Positions 7,921 through 18,011 of a stretch of 64,000 nucleotides of DNA are shown piece after piece. Where the stretch lies: the NCBI GenBank assembly GCA_035578905.1, contig JAQJVL010000201.1, positions 372,001 to 436,000 of the forward strand, in the 5' to 3' direction. Source of the stretch: Stictocephala bisonia. Its lineage: Eukaryota > Arthropoda > Insecta > Hemiptera > Membracidae. Position numbers and translations under genes: made by a program. Below the pieces are notes generated by a model. It saw only the letters and a program-made list of their open reading frames with translations, searched no databases and was not told the DNA's origin. Each line of letters begins with the position of its first letter. The stretch's first letter is position 1.

Positions 7921-10701
7921 TTGACATTAAACATTAGATCACTTAAGAATAAAGTTGGCCACTTAGAATCAATTTTGGAGCATCGTGCCACTGATATTTT
8001 ATGTTTAAATGAACACTGGCTTGAAAAAGAGGAAATTCCATTGTATGTCCCTGATGGTTTCATTCCAGCTTCGTCATACTGTCGTAAACCTCCTCTCATT
8101 CATGGAGGTTCTTCAATTTTGTTAAAAAAATCTTTAAAATATGAAGTTATTGATGTTTCAGATTTCTGTTTCGACTTTGTATGTGAACCCTCTGTAATTA
8201 AATTAATAGAATATGATTTTATTATTTTATGTATGTATAGAACTCCCAACTCTGATTTTTATGTTTTTGTAAACAAGTTAGAAAATTTATTACTATATTT
8301 AATGACCAAGCCACATAAGTTCTTTGCTCTGGCTGGTGACTTAAATGTTAACATTTTAGAACTAAATAAGCCAAATGTGCAGTACTTCCTTAATATTCTT
8401 AGGTCAGTAAATTTGTATTACACTAACAGCCTACCAACAAGAGACTCATCCTGTTTGGATAATTTGTACACTAACATAAACAAAGATCTATATACTAGCT
8501 CCCTGCTAAAACAGGATATAATCTCTGATCATGCAGGTGTTTTTGTTGATTTCTCTCTAAATGTTATGTTTGATGATGGTATTAGAAAAGAAGAAACATA
8601 TAAAAAACGTCTTATATCCTTAGACAGATTGTGTAACCTTAAAGAATGTTTGAAAAGTGTTGATTGGTCACCTTTGTGCAATCTTCAGGATGTAAATAGT
8701 GTTTTTCCTATGTTTGTAAATATATTGTTAACTAATTTTAATTATTACTGCCCATCAATTAGAGTAAAAAAAGGGTGTAAAGGCGGTCACCGTCTGTCAG
8801 GGAATTGGTTTACCCCTCAACTCCAGTTGATGCGTACCCAGTTGCTTGCTCTATATGAAAAATGGAAATCAGGTGCAAACCAACTTGATAAGACCAAGTA
8901 CATCCAATATAAAAAATTGTATTACAAAGCTATCAATGAAGCTAAAAAAGTATTTAATGATAAGATGATTCTAAATGCAAAAAATAAATGTAAGAAAGCT
9001 TGGGAGATTGTAAAAAATGAATCAGGACAACACACGACTACTACAAAAAATCCTCTTTCTGCAGATATATTGAACAACTACTTTGTAAATACAGATATCA
9101 GTACTGTAAATAACAAACAAAACAATGTAAATTACTCTGATCTTTTGAGAAAATTTCCCCGACCTGAAATATGTAAAAATGACTTCAGATGGAGGATAAT
9201 TTACCAAAAACATGTTAAGGATATAGTCAATAAAATGAGCAATTCTCGGAGTGAAGATATATTTGGTTTATCTAATTATGTAATAAAAAGTATAATAGAT
9301 GCTATTCTAGTTCCACTTGCTTATCTCATTAATCTCGTATTGATTGAAGGCCAGTTTCCACAATGTCTAAAATTAGCCAAAGTTAATCCTATTTATAAGA
9401 AGGGTGACAGAAATAAGCCTGAGAACTATCGTCCAATTGCAATAGTTCCCATACTAAGTAAAGTAATTGAATCTTGCATTTTGGAGCAATTGCATGGTTA
9501 TTTTGTTTCAAATAATTTGTTATACCCCCTCCAGTTTGGTTTTAGACCGAATCATTCCACTATTATGGCTGTTGAGGCTGTCCTCAACACTATTTATACT
9601 GGTTTTGAAAACAAACATATCACTGGGTGCAGTTTGATTGACTTGAGCAAAGCTTTTGATTTGGTGTCACATTCAGTGCTGTGTAATAAGTTAGAGTACT
9701 ATGGTATTAGAAATAAGGAATTGCAACTGGTTGAAAGTTACCTTAGTCATAGAAAACAAATTGTATGTGTAAATAACTGTTCGTCTGACCTGTTAAGTGT
9801 AATGAGAGGGGCACCCCAAGGCTCCGTCCTTGGACCCTTTTTATTCTTAGTATTTATAAACGATTTTAGTTATAATATACCTTTAACATCAGTGCTATAT
9901 GCTGATGACACAACATTGATCTGTTCTGATACTAATGGTTCGGGTGCCAAGTCTCAACTTGCTACATCTCTAGAACTAGCTAAAGTGTGGTATTCTGCCA
10001 ATAACTTAATTTTAAACGATAGTAAGACTGAGCACATAATTTTTTCGTTGAAAAATAATTTTGATTTAATAGATGACAACTTTCTTAAATCAGTCAAACT
10101 TCTTGGTATTTCTTTAGATAGTGCACTTTGCTGGGATGAACATGCTTTTAGTCTTTGTAAGAAATTGTCAAGGGTGCTATTTTTAATACGAAAACTAAAG
10201 AATTGTGTGAGTCCTGATGTGTTATTGATGGCATACTTTGGTCTTTTTCACAGCCATTTAAGTTACGGTGTACGTCTCTGGGGCAATTGTAGTGCTGCTA
10301 AAAAATCTTTTATTTGGCAGAAGAAGGCAGTACGAGTGTTGGCTGGAATATCTAATCGGGAATCCTGCAGAGAATATTTTTCCAAATTTAAAATCATTAC
10401 ACTTGCCAATTTGTATATTTATAATAATTTAATCTTTGTTAAAGAAAATATAAATGGCTTTAATACTCATAGTTTAGTACACGATTATCAAACAAGAAAC
10501 AAACAAGACTTAGTTACACCAAGCATTAGATTAAGTAAAACAATGAAAAATTACCAATATCAACAATTTAAATTATTTAATAAGCTACCATTAACAACTA
10601 GACTATTACCAAATAATAAATTCAACCAATTTATATCTAAGTGGCTTAAGGGCAACGTTTTTTATTCAGTTGAAGAGTATATGACTTGTGATATTGTATG
10701 A
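7921..10701 (+). CDS. retrotransposon ORF2: AP endonuclease and reverse transcriptase
   Basis: 926 residues from the position given (a TTG); the frame is open upstream to 7696 without any ATG. An APE-like endonuclease comes first: LNIRSLKNK, LCLNEHWL, AGDLNVNI and ISDHAGVFVDF. Reverse transcriptase follows: NPIYKKGDRNKPENYRPIAI, QFGFRPNHST, LIDLSKAFDLVSH, RGAPQGSVLGPFLF and the catalytic VLYADDTTL. A C-terminal domain (RLWGNC, RVLAGI, YQTRNKQDL, KLFNKLP) is complete. No stop or frameshift was found. The enzyme nicks DNA and primes reverse transcription at the target. Translation probably depends on ORF1 by frameshift or re-initiation. Confidence 0.93.
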   Translation: MTLNIRSLKNKVGHLESILEHRATDILCLNEHWLEKEEIPLYVPDGFIPASSYCRKPPLIHGGSSILLKKSLKYEVIDVSDFCFDFVCEPSVIKLIEYDFIILCMYRTPNSDFYVFVNKLENLLLYLMTKPHKFFALAGDLNVNILELNKPNVQYFLNILRSVNLYYTNSLPTRDSSCLDNLYTNINKDLYTSSLLKQDIISDHAGVFVDFSLNVMFDDGIRKEETYKKRLISLDRLCNLKECLKSVDWSPLCNLQDVNSVFPMFVNILLTNFNYYCPSIRVKKGCKGGHRLSGNWFTPQLQLMRTQLLALYEKWKSGANQLDKTKYIQYKKLYYKAINEAKKVFNDKMILNAKNKCKKAWEIVKNESGQHTTTTKNPLSADILNNYFVNTDISTVNNKQNNVNYSDLLRKFPRPEICKNDFRWRIIYQKHVKDIVNKMSNSRSEDIFGLSNYVIKSIIDAILVPLAYLINLVLIEGQFPQCLKLAKVNPIYKKGDRNKPENYRPIAIVPILSKVIESCILEQLHGYFVSNNLLYPLQFGFRPNHSTIMAVEAVLNTIYTGFENKHITGCSLIDLSKAFDLVSHSVLCNKLEYYGIRNKELQLVESYLSHRKQIVCVNNCSSDLLSVMRGAPQGSVLGPFLFLVFINDFSYNIPLTSVLYADDTTLICSDTNGSGAKSQLATSLELAKVWYSANNLILNDSKTEHIIFSLKNNFDLIDDNFLKSVKLLGISLDSALCWDEHAFSLCKKLSRVLFLIRKLKNCVSPDVLLMAYFGLFHSHLSYGVRLWGNCSAAKKSFIWQKKAVRVLAGISNRESCREYFSKFKIITLANLYIYNNLIFVKENINGFNTHSLVHDYQTRNKQDLVTPSIRLSKTMKNYQYQQFKLFNKLPLTTRLLPNNKFNQFISKWLKGNVFYSVEEYMTCDIV

Positions 10702-11087
10702 CTAGTATATTTGTAATATATACCTACCTTTATTTTAATCATAGTTACTGTTGTAAACATAGATATACTCGTATATATTATTTATTTTTAGATATAAACT
10801 GACGAAGCCTATTGTAATTGTATAATTATTTAATGGCTAATAAAAATCTTGAATCTTGAATCTATTAAGATCAGAATCCAAAAGTCTTGTATACAGAATA
10901 AATAGAATCCAAAATAAATAGAAATACAGTAGACCTCCAACTATCCGAATCAATTGGGACCAAACCCAATTCAGATATAGTATACTATAGTAAGTATTTG
11001 CATACCATTCTGTAAATGAAGTTAGTGCATGCTAAACATCTTGGTCAAAAAATGCTGTTTAACCGTTTTCTAGGAGCCAGGTCATCC

Positions 11088-11459
11088 TTTGATGGTAAGA
11101 AGTTACATGTCCTATTTGATGCGTCAGTTCCGTTCACGTTGAACAGTATGTTCACTCTGTACCTACACTAGGTTCACGGAGGGAGGGACTATATCGCATG
11201 TAGACAATACCGGCCTTTGATGGTAATAAGTTACACGTCCTATTTGATCAGTTCCATTCATGTAGAACAGTATGTTCGCTCTGCACCTACACTAGGTTCA
11301 TGGAGGGAGGGACTATATCGCATGTAGACAATACCGGCCTTTGATGGTAATAAGTTACACATCCTATTTGATCAGTTCCGTTCATGTAGAACAGTATGTT
11401 CGCTCTGCACCTACACTAGGTTCACGGAGGGAAGGACTATTCGCATGTAGACAATACCA
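11088..11459 (+). repeat. three tandem copies of a ~124-bp unit
   Basis: Units at 11088-11215, 11216-11339 and 11340-11459 each begin TTTGATGGTAAKAAGTTACA and contain CCTACACTAGGTTCAYGGAG and ATGTAGACAATACC. Units 2 and 3 are closest. No coding signal. They lie inside the pogo-type element. Confidence 0.9.
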
Positions 11460-11629
11460 TACCCTTATCATATTATGTTTCCTGACAGAATTAGATTTGT
11501 TATTTTAAGACTGAATTATATTGTACAGTATTTATTGAAGCATATTATATGTTATTTACTGGGATAAACTTAAGTATGATTTATCTTTAAAGATTAAAAA
11601 TATTATTGTACACGCTTATTGTTATTATC

Positions 11630-11968
11630 AATACCACTGTACGTGTATGGGTGGGCGGGGGGTCAATACCACTGTACGTGTATGGGTAGGCGGTGGGTCA
11701 ATGCCACTGTACATGTATGGGTGGGCGTGTGGGTCAGTACCATTATACGTGTATGGGTGGGAAGGTGGTCAATACCACTGTACGTGTATGGGTGGGCGGG
11801 TGGGTCAATACCACTGTACGTGTATGGATGGTGGGTTGGTCAGTATCACTGTACGTGCATAGGTGGGAGGGTGGTCAATACCACTGTACATGTATGGGTG
11901 GGCGGGTGGGTCAATACCACTGTACGTGTATGGGTGGGTGGGTGGGTTAGTACCACTTTACGTGTATA
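11630..11968 (+). repeat. G-rich minisatellite, ~9.6 copies of a 35-36-bp unit
   Basis: The consensus unit is CAATACCACTGTACGTGTAT followed by GGGTGGGCGGGTGGGT. Each unit carries three to four G-runs on the + strand, so G-quadruplex formation is plausible. The apparent ORFs in all three forward frames are by-products of the repeat. Confidence 0.95.
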
Positions 11969-12075
11969 GGTACATTAATTCGCTTTTGGTTTTTTCAGTA
12001 CAAAATTTTAAAAATTGAATATTTTACTTTTTTTATGATATTATGAAAGCAATTCGGATAGTTGGCAATTCTTAT

Positions 12076-12229
12076 AATTGGAGTTCCTCTGTAAAGTGAT
12101 ATACTGTCACAAAGCTAAATCCAATATATCAAGCCATTTAAGACCTGCCCAAATTGGAGTTCCTCTGTAAAGTGATATACTGTCACAAAGCTAAATCCAA
12201 TATATCAAGCCATTTAAGACCTGCCCACG
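12076..12229 (+). repeat. 77-bp tandem duplication
   Basis: A segment beginning ATTGGAGTTCCTCTGTAAAG and ending AAGACCTGCCCA occurs twice in a row. The copies are practically identical, so the duplication is recent. It includes the terminal sequence of the pogo-type element. Beyond it, 12230-12750 holds only AT-rich sequence and a short unrecognised open stretch. Confidence 0.9.
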
Positions 12230-12756
12230 GAGACCATCCTGCCAGGGAAAAAACCGGCTAGCTCAACTGAGACAATAGAGTCAAGAATGGGTGATATTCT
12301 TTTATATTGTCTTTCCAGCAACATAAAACAAACTCTGAGATCTTTGCTAATTTTGATCACTTAAATGCTTTTGGCAAATTACTTGTAGTATCTTATTGTA
12401 AACAGTATGAAGCCACTGTTTCACTTTGCCACCATCATACTGCAACCCACCTTCGCACAAATAAAACTCCAGGCCCATCGAGGGTGGGTGCGAATGCACC
12501 GGACTCAGGAGGACACAGAACAAAAAACATAAGTTACGGTCAAAGTGCCGTTTTATTTAAAAAAATATATATTTAATTAAAATTTGAAATTGTTTTAAAA
12601 GAATTAAATAACAAAATTCTTTTTAAAAAAAGAGGTCAAAATTCTTTTAAAAAAAATTCATTTTTATCTCCGGTCAGTTCAGTTGTGGAGAAAAAGGCTG
12701 CCAAATTGTGTTTCAGGTAGTCTGGTCCCCACCGCATCCAGAGATTTTTGTCACCT

Positions 12757-13622
12757 GTCACTGCCTTACTGGTAGATACATAGTCTGGCAGGGTTTTCCA
12801 GAAAGCTGATGTTTCTTACTTGAAGCCTTACCGGGATTTGGTTCCAGCTGTTTGGAACGGTAACACAGGGGGTGTGCGGGAGCAGAGAGACTGATCACCT
12901 CTGTTTCCTCTAACTGTACTTGGTTTCCCACCTGCTCTCTTTTCTTGCTAGGCCTAGCGCTTCTCCAAGGGCTTCTCTTTTGAGTTCCCTTGTTTGGGAT
13001 TTTCATGTCGTCCCTGTGTTCACTTCCAAGCAAGGTTTTGGTCTTCTGTCGTGCTGGAAGGGGGTCGCCTGTTGTTGGGACTTTGTCCTCTTTTGGGTCA
13101 CAGAGTCGAGTTGTATCGACTAGTTGCCTTAATCGTTGTTTGTTTTATTTTGTGTGTCTGTGTTTTTTCGTTGTTTCTTGTTTGTGTTGGTTCTGTATTG
13201 TTAGCTGTCAATGGACTGCTACCGTTTTTATTCGTCTGCATGGTTGGCTGAGTCTGTTGGCTTTTGACTCTCCAGGAGGGAAGATGGATCGTCACCTGCA
13301 TTGCCTTCCAACTTGATGTCACCTGGAGACGTAGAAGAGGATCTATGGACTGGGCCCTCCTTTTCACCTTCTTTACGGCCCAGAGGGAGCAGCCATCTAT
13401 TCCTCCCTTCGTTGCTGCGCTGTTAACTGTTTCTCCAGGCAGATGATTTCAGCAAGCAGGTGAAATCTTTCAATTATTTTCATCACCCTCGCGGCCACCT
13501 ATGTGATTTTGTGAAAGAAAAGAAAAAGAAAAAAGAACAACAACAAAGAATGTAAAATACAAATTTGTGTAGTGATTTTCCTTTGAAGTTTGTGGAATTG
13601 AGTGGGACTGTTCTTTTGTCGG
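12757..13622 (-). pseudogene. 5' end and ORF1 piece of a non-LTR retrotransposon (copy A)
   Basis: On the minus strand the sequence runs from a CT-rich leader (13622-13540) through a region with TAGGTGGCCGCGAGGGTGAT, a Gln/Thr/Lys-rich ORF1-like segment (KSQQTQPTMQT, NTEPTQTRNNEKTQTHK), to an open piece of 91 codons at 12758-13033 (LGSEHRDDMKIPNKG; KREQVGNQVQLEE). Stops and frameshifts interrupt it. The first ~525 bp are repeated in inverse orientation at 17483-18011. The start of the same class of element as the EN-RT fragment at 14041-17350 is likely, but the ORF1 is not similar to anything I can name. Confidence 0.6.
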
Positions 13623-14205
13623 AACTTAGTCTTTTAAAGGTGGGTTTTTCTGGACTGTAAAGGAGAGTACCGTTAGATTTTATTTTTTATATTTATAATT
13701 AAATTTTTTTTGTTGGTGATAGGTTTTTTCTTGTGAATGGCGTTCTCGGGGGTTTGCTTTTTTAACTTCCCATTCCCATTAGGAACCCCCCAGTTTTGCC
13801 TGCTGGATTCGATGTGATTATTAATTGGAATATTTGTTTGATTTTTTTTTTTTAACTTTTCTAAATTGGCCTAACCTCTAAGTTACTTTTGCGTTCCCAA
13901 GGCCCGGGATAGTAATGCTGCCGTTGTTGTATGTATTAATTATTTTGTTATCTTTATTTATGTGTAGATATTATTAAGTATTGTTTCTTGTTGTTGTTTT
14001 CTCTTGTTTATTCGTGGTTGTATTTGCTATTTATTTATTTCTTATAAATAAATAAGGTCTTTATTTTGGAGCGGTTTTCAACAAACAATGCTGGTTTACA
14101 AATCAACTCAAGTCATATTACAATTATTTAAAAAATGAAAAGCTAATTTTGATTATTTATAATTAAAACAAAGTTATGTATACAGTACAGTTATATATGG
14201 ATATA

Positions 14206-14835
14206 TCAGCTTGTATTATACATTAAATATTTATATACATTGTTTTTATATGTAGTTTCAGATACACCTTGGCCTGTTAAACTGGAGGAAAATTCATTAA
14301 ATAATTTTGGAGCAAAGTATGCAAATCTTTTTCTTTCAAATTCACGGCAAACGCGAGGCATCTCCAAAACTTGATCCTGTCTATTGCTGCGAGATCGGAT
14401 CTGAGACCTGTTTTTTAGTTTTTCCCTCAAATATCCCGGCCTGCCAGTGGTAAGGATTCTATAAACTAGGCATAAGGAGCGCAGAGTACAAGTATCAGTC
14501 ACAGTCAGCAAACCCAGTGATCGTCGCGCCTTCGAAACATGGTCAAACCTTCTTAGTACACATACATACCTGACACACATATTTTGCACTCTCTGTAATT
14601 TGTCTAAATCCCCTTTAGACACAATATTGCCATACACAGGGAGGCAGTAATCGATCACAGTAAGCACAAGAGCCTGGACAAGGCTAAGCTTGGTCTCTTT
14701 AGGAAACAAGTACCTATGTTTGTATAACATTCTTAGTCGACTAAAGGCCCGCCGACAAACAGCACTTACATGTGACATACAAAGTGAGGTCACCATCGAA
14801 CATGAGGCCCAAGAGCTTTGAGGATTCACACTCAT
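14206..14835 (-). pseudogene. post-RT C-terminal domain of the element (209 codons)
   Basis: Continuous after the RT: 'RRAFSRLRMLYKHRYLFP', 'VIDYCLPVYGN', 'LDKLQRVQNMCVRYV', 'RSNRQDQVLEMPRV', 'KRFAYFAPKLFNEFS'. These are the usual motifs downstream of RT in CR1/Jockey-type ORF2 proteins. The same domain, differently diverged, is at 32453-32950 on the + strand. Confidence 0.85.
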
Positions 14836-15870
14836 TTAGTCTGATACCGCCAACAATACCTCACCGACAGACTCTGAACTCACATTGGAAGGAATCGACA
14901 ATACACAACACTTTTCCTTGTTCAATTTAATCCCATGCCTCTCAGACCAATCATGGACAATGCTTAATTCAGAATTCAAAATGGATACAGCTGTGTCAGC
15001 TCTTTCGGCACAATATGAAACCCAAAGTTGAGCATCATCGGCGTATGAATACAAGCGACTATTTTGTAAGCCTGAACCCATAGTGGCGGCAAACAGAGTG
15101 AATAGAATAGGCCCGAGGCAACTACCCTGTGGAACACCAGCAACCCTACTCAAAAATGAAGAGAAATCCATCCCAATTTTAACCTTTTGTCTCCTATTTA
15201 CCAAATAGGAATGAAAACAAGAAACCACTTCTGGTCGAAAACCAAAAAATGCACGACAGCCAACAACATACTGTGGTCGATAGAATCGAATGCATGTGAA
15301 AAATTCAGCAATGCAAGAAGAGATGCTTTTTTTCTGCTCTTGCTTGAAGTAACTCATCACAAACTAATAAAAGCGCAGTTGTTGTACTATGATCCTTTCT
15401 GAACCCAGCCTGCAAGGCTGGAAGGATATTATTCAACTCCAAAAAAGCTACCATCTGTGAAACAACTAGCTTCTCCAATACCTTAGACAAGGCAGGCATA
15501 TCGAAATCGGACGCAGGTCTGATACAAATGAAGGTGTCTTGACTTTGGGCAGAGGCAGTACAATTGCCTCTTCCATGCATCCGGAAAAGTTGGAGTGGCC
15601 AATGACTGGTTTGCTAAGTGCGTTATGGCATCAATACAATATGGACTTATCATTTCATTTTTATTGATATGCCATCAGCTCCAATAGCCTGGCACCTGAT
15701 GTGATGCTATTTAAAGCCTCCTGCACTTCTTTTCTTGTAATCTTCCTGAAATAGAAATCGCTAGTGACACTCTCTGATTTGTTTCTTTCACTGAACACAA
15801 TCAGCTTTTGCCGTGATATCCAAGCCCATACTGACGAAATACTTATTGATTTCCTCCAAATCTTTGACAA
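14836..15870 (-). pseudogene. RT domain of the element, split by frameshifts
   Basis: Pieces in successive frames: 'ITRKEVQEALNSITSGA' (block 1), 'CIRPASDFDMPALSKVLEKL' (block 2, RPxSxLPxLSKVxE), 'LPALQAGFRKDHSTTTALL' (block 2a), then 'FFGFRPEVVSCFHSYLVNR', 'RVAGVPQGSCLGPILFTLF' and the catalytic 'LYSYADDAQLWVSY'. At least three frame changes interrupt it. Confidence 0.88.
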
Positions 15871-16405
15871 AATTTGGTAGCTGGATCAGTAACACCACTA
15901 GTCCTTATTTTAGTGTCTAAAAGTCTTTAGAGTTTTTACATTTCTCCTTTTCAGTTCTAAAATAATTTTGTTTTGATCGTCTTATTTCATGGTTGAGCAT
16001 GTTTCTAATCTTACAATACGGTTTTTTATCAGTTTAATTTGTTGTAGATAGCATTTTCTTCTTATAATAATCTATTTCAACGGTTAATTGAATAATTTTC
16101 CTATTCCTCCATGGAGATTTCTTTCTGGTAACTTTCTCATGTTCTAGAGGTGCGTTTTAATTAAAAACACGAGTGATAGCAGAGGTAATAAAATCTAGTA
16201 TGTCATGTACATTGTTCATACACATAACATCTCCCCACCTAATACTGGATGTATAATATATCATCTTGTCAATGTCAAATCGGGAGAAGTCACGGTAAGT
16301 AACAAATCTAGGAGGCTCTTTTGATTTTTTTGTTTTTATATTAACATATGTCATCTTATGATCAGATACTCAAATACCTCTTGAGTCATAGATGGTTGAC
16401 ATATC

Positions 16406-16663
16406 CACAACGTCACACTGTGCATAATCAACATTGCCATTCACAATAATGTGATCAATCAAAGTTGCACAGGTCTTAGTAACTCTTGTAGCAACTTTAA
16501 CCAACTGAGTCACCTCAAGGCTCTTAAACAGTTTATGAGCAAAGCAGGTCTCACAACGTCACACTGTGCATAATCAACATTGCCATTCACAATAATGTGA
16601 TCAATCAAAGTTGCACAGGTCTTAGTAACTCTTGTAGCAACTTTAACTAACTGAGTCACCTCA
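16406..16663 (+). repeat. 112-bp duplication inside the dead endonuclease
   Basis: CACAACGTCACACTGTGCAT to CTGAGTCACCTCA occurs at 16406-16517 and 16552-16663, separated by 34 bp, with almost no differences. The duplication happened after the element was dead or killed it. Confidence 0.93.
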
Positions 16664-17110
16664 CAGAGTCTTAAACAGCTCTGGTGATGATAAATCCAAC
16701 AAGTTTATATTAAAATTACCCATTACAACAATATTATCTGCATAATGGGCCATATCATAAAATACAGAGTAGAGAGCGGGCTCTAGACAAGTGTAAGGCA
16801 TATATCCTGGTCTGTAGATAATGCAAATACAAAACGAGTCATTTTTACATTTCAATATTCCACAAATCTGCTCCGGAAAAGGACAATTTTCAAACTTAAG
16901 TGGTTTCAGCGAGAAGTGTAAGTAGTTCTTCACATATAGTGCCACTCCACCACCTCTGGAAGTAACTCTGTTCCCTCCTCTATTGCTCCTAAACAATGAA
17001 TACCCTTTAATAGCAAACTCATCAGAAGATTTACTATTGTTCAGCCAAGTTTCCGAAACACCAAAAACATCCAGGTTTAAATCCTCTACCACAGTCCGGA
17101 ATCTCTTCAA
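16661..17110 (-). pseudogene. AP endonuclease domain of the element
   Basis: The open stretch contains 'EDLNLDVFGVSETWLNNS' (catalytic Glu in the SETWL motif), 'RGGGVALYVKN', 'CICIIYRPG' and 'IVVMGNFNINLLD' (the catalytic GDFNxN with Asp replaced by Asn). The SDH end motif was lost beyond the 16406-16663 duplication, though 'VIDHIIVNGNVDYAQ'-type residues can be read in the duplicated blocks. Confidence 0.85.
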
Positions 17111-17482
17111 AGCCCGTTCATATTTAGATGTGCAAGAAAGAGTTCATATTTAGATGTGCTACCCTGACATATTTATCAATCTTAAATGTCCATTTTTTGA
17201 CTGCATCACATTTCCAGTATCCATACGGCCCGGTAAGCGAGATCTGTCACTGTCAACCGGAAGTTCTACATTCAATACGGCTTCAACGCCATCAACCACA
17301 GGCTCCAGCAACCCAGCTCCAACATTATCCACCGATATTTTTTATTGTTTAAAGTCAGACCAATATTGTTATTTCCTATTTATTTTATTGTTATATTTTT
17401 ATAGTATTTTCTTTTTTTAAATGTTGTTAATTTGTTGGCTAGCCCTAGAAAAAAAATTATTATTATTATTTTTCTTCTCATA

Positions 17483-18011
17483 AAAGAACAGTCCCAACCA
17501 ATTCCACGAACCTACAAAAAAATCACTACACAGATTTTTATTTTACATTCTTCATTGTTTTGTTATTTTTCTTTTCTTTCAGAAAATCATATAGGTGGCC
17601 GCGAGGGTGAAGAAAAAAATGGAAAGATTTCATCCGCATGTTGAAGTCATCTGCCTGAAGAAACAGTCAACAGCACAGCGAGGGAGGGAGGAATAGGTGG
17701 CTGCTCCCTCTGGGCTGCAAAGAAGGCCAAAAGGACAGCCCAGCCCGTAGGTCTTCCTCTACGTCTTCAGGCGACATCAAGTTGGAAGGCAATGCAGGTG
17801 ATAATCCATCTCCCCTCCCGAACCCTGGAGCCAAAAGCCAACAGACTCAGCCAACTATGCCGACGAAGACAAACGGCAGCAGTCCAATGACGGCTAACAA
17901 GACAGAACTAACACAAACAAGAAACAAGGAACAACGAAAAGAAACACAGACACACAAACTAAAACAAACAACGAGTAAGGTGACTAATCGAAACAACTCT
18001 ACTCTGTGCTA
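17483..18011 (+). pseudogene. 5' end of a non-LTR retrotransposon (copy B, inverted relative to copy A)
   Basis: The sequence from AAGAACAGTCCCA through TAGGTGGCCGCGAGGGTGAA to ACTCTACTCTGTG matches the reverse complement of 13098-13622 along its length with scattered differences. It encodes KSQQTQPTMPTKTNGSSPM and TELTQTRNKEQRKETQTHK in the + direction. At 18011 the match ends abruptly and inverted RT sequence begins. Confidence 0.75.

Larger units (their letters stand above)
5940..10862 (+). mobile_element. near full-length CR1-like non-LTR retrotransposon
   Basis: The element has a 5' leader (start not sharply defined, about 5940-6150), an ORF1 with PHD and SGNH-esterase parts, an ORF2 with endonuclease and reverse transcriptase, and a short 3' UTR ending in AATCTTG repeats at 10848-10862, a CR1-type short 3' repeat tail. 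It lies in the NFU1 intron after 5861, in the sense orientation. ORF2 is uninterrupted, which points to a recent insertion. Confidence 0.88.
10926..12093. mobile_element. pogo/Tigger-type non-autonomous element carrying tandem repeats
   Basis: The left end TACAGTAGACCTCCAACTAT and the reverse-complemented right end TACAGAGGAACTCCAATTAT are recognisably the same kind of TIR, and both share the subterminal motif CAACTATCCGAAT. TA sits at the outer edges. No transposase is encoded. The interior holds three ~124-bp repeats and a G-rich minisatellite. The right terminus is part of a tandemly duplicated 77-bp segment. Confidence 0.65.
14041..17350 (-). pseudogene. dead non-LTR retrotransposon: ORF1 end, endonuclease, RT, 3' end
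   Basis: On the minus strand: an ORF1 C-terminus (17350-17170), AP endonuclease (17110-16400), a badly broken pre-RT stretch (16390-15870), RT (15870-14836), a post-RT domain (14835-14206), and a 3' end at about 14041 with AATAAAGACCTTATTTATTT. Several stops, frameshifts and a 112-bp internal duplication show it is inactive. Its sequence is related to the RT fragment at 31990-33130 (shared GVPQGSCLGP, SYADD/LYADD, FSYFGPKLFND-like motifs). Confidence 0.85.

Noticed and set aside
11630..11968. Regular repeats as a CRISPR-like array
   Set aside because: Units abut with no unique spacers, and the context is eukaryotic.
11619..11969. Three overlapping ORFs of 71-116 codons with Gly/Val/Trp/Tyr-rich repeats
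   Set aside because: They are translations of the 35-36-bp minisatellite in all three frames; not a gene.
12307..12576. 89-codon ORF with Cys/His residues
   Set aside because: No family motif, sits next to repeats, and the codon use is not distinct from flanks.
12920..13316. Overlapping + strand ORFs rich in Cys, Leu, Val and Phe
   Set aside because: Opposite strand of the Gln/Thr/Lys-rich ORF1 remnant (copy A).
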